Assembly (NCBI RefSeq): GCF_000002995.4
Contig: NW_025062349.1
Coordinates: 1-26,095 of the forward strand
Reading direction: 5' to 3'
From: Brugia malayi
Taxonomy: Eukaryota; Nematoda; Chromadorea; Rhabditida; Onchocercidae
Length of the DNA: 26,095 nucleotides
The notes under the pieces are model-generated. The model was not told the DNA's origin and ran no database searches. It saw only the letters and a program-made list of their open reading frames with translations. A program made the position numbers and the translations under genes. Numbering within the stretch: position 1 is the first letter of the stretch; every line of letters begins with the position of its first letter. Shown piece by piece: positions 20,601 to 26,095 of this stretch.

Positions 20601-23600
20601 TAGGCTTAGCTTAGGCTTAGGCTTAGGCTTAGGCTTAGCTTAGGCTTAGGCTTAGGCTTAGGCTTAGGCTTAGGTTAGGCTTAGCTTAGGCTTAGGCTTA
20701 GGCTTAGCTTAGGCTTAGGCTTAGCTTAGGCTTAGGCTTAGGCTTAGGCTTAGGCTTAGCTTAGCTTAGGCTTAGCTTAGGCTTAGGCTTAGGCTTAGCT
20801 TAGGTTAGGCTTAGGCTTAGGCTTAGCTTAGGCTTAGGCTTAGCTTAGGCTTAGCTTAGGCTTAGGCTTAGGCTTAGGCTTAGGCTTAGGCTTAGGCTTA
20901 GCTTAGGCTTAGGCTTAGGCTTAGGCTTAGGCTTAGCTTAGGCTTAGCTTAGGCTTAGGCTTAGGCTTAGGCTTAGGCTTAGGCTTAGGCTTAGGCTTAG
21001 GCTTAGGCTTAGGCTTAGCTTAGGCTTAGGCTTAGGCTTAGGCTTAGGCTTAGGCTTAGGCTTAGGCTTAGGCTTAGGCTTAGGCTTAGGCTTAGGCTTA
21101 GGCTTAGCTTAGGCTTAGGCTTAGGCTTAGGCTTAGGCTTAGGCTTAGGCTTAGCTTAGGCTTAGGCTTAGGCTTAGGCTTAGGCTTAGGCTTAGGCTTA
21201 GGCTTAGCTAGGCTTAGGCTTAGCTTAGGCTTAGGCTTAGGCTTAGGCTTAGGCTTAGGCTTGGCTTAGGCTTAGGTTAGGCTTAGGCTTAGGCTTAGGT
21301 TAGGCTTAGGCTTAGGCTTAGGCTTAGCTTAGGCTTAGCTTAGCTTAGGCTTAGGCTTAGGCTTAGGCTTAGGCTTAGGCTTAGCTTAGGCTTAGCTTAG
21401 GCTTAGGCTTAGGCTTAGGTTAGGCTTAGGCTTAGCTTAGGCTTAGGCTTAGGCTTAGGCTTAGGCTTAGCTTAGGCTGCTTAGGCTTAGGTTAGGCTTA
21501 GGCTTAGGCTTAGGCTTAGGCTTAGGCTTAGGCTTAGGCTTAGGCTTAGGCTTAGGCTTAGGCTTAGCTTAGGCTTAGCTTAGGCTTAGGCTTAGCTTAG
21601 GCTTAGCTTAGGCTTAGGCTTAGGCTTAGGCTTAGCTTAGGCTTAGCTTAGGCTTAGCTTAGGCTTAGTTAGGCTTAGGCTTAGGCTTAGGCTTAGGCTT
21701 AGCTAGGCTTAGGCTTAGGCTTAGGCTTAGCTTAGGCTTAGGCTTAGGCTTAGCTTAGGCTTAGGCTTAGGCTTAGGCTTAGGCTTAGGCTTAGGCTTAG
21801 GCTTAGGCTTAGCTTAGGCTTAGGCTTAGGCTTAGGCTTAGGCTTAGCTTAGGCTTAGGCTTAGGCTTAGGCTTAGGCTTAGGCTTAGGCTTAGGCTTAG
21901 CTTAGGCTTAGCTTAGGCTTAGCTTAGGCTTAGGCTTAGGCTTAGGCTTTAGGCTTAGGCTTAGGCTTAGGCTTAGGCTTAGGCTTAGGCTTAGGCTTAG
22001 GCTTAGGCTTAGGCTTAGGCTTAGCTTAGCTTAGGCTTAGGCTTAGGCTTAGGCTTAGGCTTAGGCTTAGGCTTAGGCTTAGGCTTAGGCTTAGGCTTAG
22101 GCTTAGGCTTAGCTTAGGCTTAGGCTTAGCTTAGGCTTTAGTTAGCTTAGCTTAGGCTTAGTTAGGCTTAGCTTAGCTTAGGCTTAGGTTAGGTTAGCTT
22201 AGGCTTAGGCTTAGGCTTAGGCTTAGGCTTAGCTTAGGCTTAGGCTTAGGCTTAGGCTTAGCTTAGGCTTAGGCTTAGGCTTAGGCTTTAGGCTTAGGCT
22301 TAGGCTTAGGCTTAGCTTAGGCTTAGGCTTAGGTTAGGCTTAGGCTTAGGCTTAGGCTTAGGCTTAGGCTTAGGCTTAGCTTAGGCTTAGGCTTAGGCTT
22401 AGGCTTAGGCTTAGGCTTAGCTTAGGCTTAGGCTTAGGCTTAGGCTTAGGCTTAGGCTTAGGCTTAGGCTTAGCTTAGCTTAGGCTTAGGCTTAGGCTTA
22501 GTTGGCTTAGGCTTAGGCTTAGGCTTTAGGCTTAGCTAGGCTTAGCTTAGGCTTAGGCTTAGGCTTAGCTTAGGCTTAGGCTTAGGCTTAGGCTTAGGCT
22601 TAGGCTTAGGCTTAGCTTAGGCTTAGGCTTAGGCTTAGGTTAGGCTTAGGCTTAGGCTTAGGCTTAGGCTTAGGCTTAGCTTAGGCTTAGCTTAGGCTTA
22701 GGCTTAGCTTAGGCTTAGCTTAGGCTTAGGCTTAGCTTAGCTTAGGCTTAGGTTAGCTTAGGCTTAGCTTAGGCTTAGCTTAGCTTAGGCTTAGGCTTAG
22801 GTTAGGCTTAGGCTTAGGCTTAGGCTTAGGCTTTAGGCTTAGGCTTAGGCTTAGGCTTAGGCTTAGGCTTAGGCTTAGGCTTAGGCTTAGGCTTAGGCTT
22901 AGGTTAGCTTAGGCTTAGCTTAGGCTTAGGCTTAGGCTTAGGCTTAGGCTTAGGTTAGCTTAGGCTTGTTAGGCTTAGGCTTAGGCTTAGGCTTAGGCTT
23001 AGGCTTAGCTTAGGCTTAGGCTTAGGCTTAGCTTAGGCTTAGGCTTAGGCTTAGGCTTAGGCTTGCTTAGCTCTAGTTAGGCTTAGGCTTAGGCTTAGGC
23101 TTAGCTTAGGCTTAGGCTTAGGCTTAGGCTTAGGCTTAGGCTTAGGCTTAGGCTTAGGCTTAGGCTTAGGCTTAGGCTTAGGCTTAGGCTTAGGCTTAGG
23201 TTAGTTAGGCTTAGGCTTAGGCTTAGGCTTAGGCTTAGGCTTAGGCTTAGGCTTAGGCTTAGGCTTAGGCTTAGGCTTAGGCTTAGCTTAGGCTTAGGCT
23301 TAGGCTTAGGCTTAGGTTAGGCTTTAGGCTTAGGCTTAGGCTTAGGCTTAGCTTAGGCTTAGGCTTAGGCTTAGTAGGCTTAGGTTAGGCTTAGGCTTAG
23401 CTTAGGCTTAGGCTTAGGCTTAGGTTGGCTTGAGCTTAGGCTTAGGCTTAGCTTAGGCTTAGGCTTAGCTTAGCTTAGCTTAGGCTTAGGCTTAGGCTTA
23501 GGCTTAGGCTAGGCTTAGGTTAGGCTTAGGCTTAGGCTTAGGCTTAGGTTAGGCTTAGGCTTAGGCTTAGGCTTAGGCTTAGGCTTAGGCTTAGGCTTAG

Positions 23601-26095
23601 GCTTAGGCTTAGGCTTAGGCTTAGGCTTAGGCTTAGCTTAGGCTTAGGCTTAGCTTAGGCTTAGGCTTAGGCTTTAGGCTTAGGCTTGGCTTAGCTTAGG
23701 TTAGGCTTAGGCTTAGGCTTAGGCTTAGGCTTAGCTTAGGCTTAGCTTAGGCTTAGGCTTAGGCTTAGGCTTAGGCTTAGGCTTTAGGCTTAGGCTTAGC
23801 TTAGGTAGCTTAGGCTTAAGCTTAGCTTAGGGCTTAGGCTTAGGCTTAGCTTAGGTTAGGCTTAGCTTAGGGCTTAGGCTTAGGCTTAGGCTTAGGTTAG
23901 GTTAGGCTTAGGCTTAGGCTTAGGCTTAGGCTTAGCTTAGGCTTAGGCTTAGCTTAGGCTTAGTTAGGCTTAGGCTTAGGCTTAGGCTTAGGCTTAGCTT
24001 AGGCTTAGGCTTAGTTAGCTTAGTTAGGCTTAGGCTTAGGTTAGGCTTAGGCTTAGGTTAGGCTTAGCTTAGGCTTAGGCTTAGGCTTAGGCTTAGGCTT
24101 AGGCTTAGGCTTTAGGCTTAGGCTTAGGCTTAGGCTTAGGCTTAGGCTTAGGCTTTAGGCTTAGCTTAGGCTTAGGCTTAGGCTTAGCTTAGGCTATAGG
24201 CTTAGGTTAGGCTTAGGCTTAGGTTAGCTAGGCTTAGGCTTAGGCTTAGGCTTAGGCTTAGGCTTTAGGCTTAGGCTAGTTAGGCTTAGGCTTAGGCTGT
24301 AGGCTTAGGCTTAGGCTTAGGCTTAGGCTTAGGCTTAGGCTTAGGCTTAGGCTTTAGGCTTAGGCTTAGGCTTAGCTTAGCTTAGGTTAGGCTTAGGTTA
24401 GGCTTAGCTTAGGCTTAGCTTAGGCTTAGGCTTAGGCTTAGGCTTAGGCTTAGCTTAGGCTTAGGCTTAGGCTTAGGCTTAGGCTTAGGCTTAGGCTTAG
24501 GCTTAGGCTTAGGCTTAGGCTTAGCTTAGCTTAGGCTTAGGCTTAGGCTTAGCTTAGCTAGGCTTAGGCTTAGGCTTAGGCTTAGGCTTAGGCTTAGCTT
24601 AGGCTTAGCTTAGGCTTAGCTTAGGCTTAGGCTTAGGCTTAGGCTTAGGCTTAGGCTTAGCTTAGCTTAGGCTTAGGCCTTAGGCTTAGGCTTAGGCTTA
24701 GCTTAGGCTTAGGCTTAGCTTAGGCTTAGCTTAGGCTTAGGTTAGGCTTAGGCTTAGGCTTAGCTTAGGCTTAGGCTTAGGCTTAGCTTAGGCTTAGGCT
24801 TAGGTTAGGCTTAGGCTTAGGCTTAGGCTTAGGTTAGCTTAGGCTTAGGCTTAGGCTTTAGGCTTAGGCTTAGCTTAGGCTTAGGCTTAGGTTAGGCTTA
24901 GGCTTAGTTAGGCTTAGCTAGCTTAGGCTTAGGCTTAGGCTTAGGCTTAGGCTTAGGCTTAGGCTTAGGCTTAGCTTAGGCTTAGCTTAGGTTTAGCTAG
25001 CTTAGGCTTTAAGGCTTAGGCTTAGCTTAGCTTAGGCTTAGCTTAGGCTTAGCTTAGGCTTAGGCTTAGGCTTAGCTTAGTTAGGTTAGGCTTAGGCTTA
25101 GGCTTAGGCTTAGCTTAGGCTTAGGCTTAGGCTTAGGTTAGGCTTAGGCTTAGCTTAGGCTTAGGCTTAGGCTTAGGCTTAGCTTAGGCTTAGCTTAGGC
25201 TTAGCTTAGCTTAGGCTTAGGCTTAGGCTTAGGCTTAGGCTTAGGCTTAGGCTTAGGTTAGCTTAGCTTAGCTTAGGCTTAGGCTTAGGCTTAGGCTTAG
25301 GCTTAGGCTTAGGCTTAGGCTTAGGCTTAGGTTATGGCTTAGGCTGTGGCTTAGGCTTAGCTAGGTTAGGCTTGGCTTAGGCTTAGTTAGGCTTAGGCTT
25401 AGCTTGAGCTTAGGCTTAGGCTTTAGGCTTAGCTTAGGCTTAGCGTTAGGCTTAGGCTTAGCTTAGGTTAGGCTTAGGCTTAGGTTAGGCTTAGCTTTAG
25501 GCTTAGGCTTAGGCTTAGGCTTAGCTTAGGCTTAGGCTTAGGCTTAGGCTTAGGCTTAGGCTTAGCTTAGGTTAGGCTTAGCTTAGGCTTAGGCTTAGGC
25601 TTAGGCTTAGGCTTAGGCTTAGGCTTAGCTTAGGCTTAGGCTTAGGCTTAGGCTTAGGCTTAGCTTAGGCTTAGGCTTAGGCTTAGCTTAGGCTTAGGCT
25701 TAGGCTTAGGCTTAGGCTTAGCTTAGGCTTAGGCTTAGCTTAGGCTTAGGCTTAGGCTTAGGCTTAGGCTTAGGCTTAGCTTAGGCTTAGCTTTAGGCTT
25801 TGGCTTAGCTTAGCTTAGGCTTAGGCTTAGGCTTAGGCTTAGGCTTAGGCTTAGGCTTAGGCTTAGGCTTAGGCTTAGCTTAGGTTAGGCTTAGGCTTAG
25901 GTTAGGCTTAGGTTAGGCTTAGGCTTAAGGCTTAGCTTAGGCTTAGGCTTAGGCTTAGGCTTAGGCTTGGCTTAGGCTTAGGCTTAGGTTAGGCTTAGGC
26001 TTAGGCTTAGGCTTAGGCTTAGCTTAGGCTTACTTAGGCTTAGGCTTAGGCTTAGCTTAGGCTTAGGGCTTGGCTTAGGCTTAGGCTTAGGCTTA
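17584..26095 (+). repeat. Chromosome-end telomere, (TTAGGC)n, about 8.5 kb
   Basis: About 8,512 bp of TTAGGC repeats, the nematode telomere motif that telomerase adds at chromosome ends. TTAGGC on the plus strand means the right end. Most units are exact. Scattered variants are mainly one-base losses (TTAGC, TTAGG next to TTAGGC), with some TTTAGGC, TTGGC and rare substitutions (for example near 23073, 25333 and 25442). They occur throughout and are at least as frequent in the outer half, unlike the usual pattern of degenerate inner and pure outer repeats, so read or consensus error is likely. No gene or other element lies in this stretch. The window ends in the repeat, so the full length may be greater. 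Confidence 0.97.

Noticed and set aside
17584..26095. Vertebrate-type TTAGGG telomere or bacterial satellite
   Set aside because: The unit is TTAGGC throughout; TTAGGG occurs only at the junction spacer, in the short internal tracts and as rare extra-G variants.

Overview
The window is the right-hand end of a nematode chromosome. The last 8.5 kb (about 17584-26095) is a telomere of TTAGGC repeats, the nematode telomere motif. The G-rich strand reads 5'->3' toward the end of the window, as expected at a right end. Inside it lies about 15.5 kb of very AT-rich subtelomeric satellite. An island at about 1412-3456 carries decayed fragments of bacterial genes. Their best fit is Wolbachia, so a filarial nematode (Onchocercidae) is the most likely host. 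The species cannot be told from the sequence.

Layout: (1) 1-1411, satellite monomers of about 320-345 bp. (2) 1412-3456, nuclear Wolbachia-like DNA: the C-terminal part of a cytochrome c, an alpha/beta hydrolase, three tandem copies of a block holding a tRNA-His-like sequence on the minus strand, and a truncated guaB (IMP dehydrogenase). All are broken by stops, frameshifts and deletions. (3) 3457-5408, ordinary monomers. (4) 5409-about 16718, a higher-order repeat (HOR) of about 3.88 kb and roughly 12 monomers, present nearly three times (5409-9450, 9451-13334, 13335-about 16718). (5) 16719-17576, a mosaic of monomers resembling 4.5-5.36 kb and 6.6-6.9 kb. (6) 17577-26095, the telomere.

Three structures stand out. 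Each monomer carries a relatively GC-rich core with three GGTCA half-sites in a fixed forward/forward/reverse layout, a candidate protein-binding site. Two monomers per HOR carry a short interstitial telomere tract bracketed by an inverted repeat (AATAATGCTTA / TAAGCATTATT). The terminal telomere starts in the same monomer type at the same base and keeps the left arm only. This links the internal tracts to the present chromosome end.

No intact protein-coding gene is supported anywhere in the window. The third HOR copy has many one-base losses relative to copies 1 and 2, and the telomere is full of 5-mers (TTAGC, TTAGG). Much of this probably reflects long-read consensus error near a contig end rather than biology.
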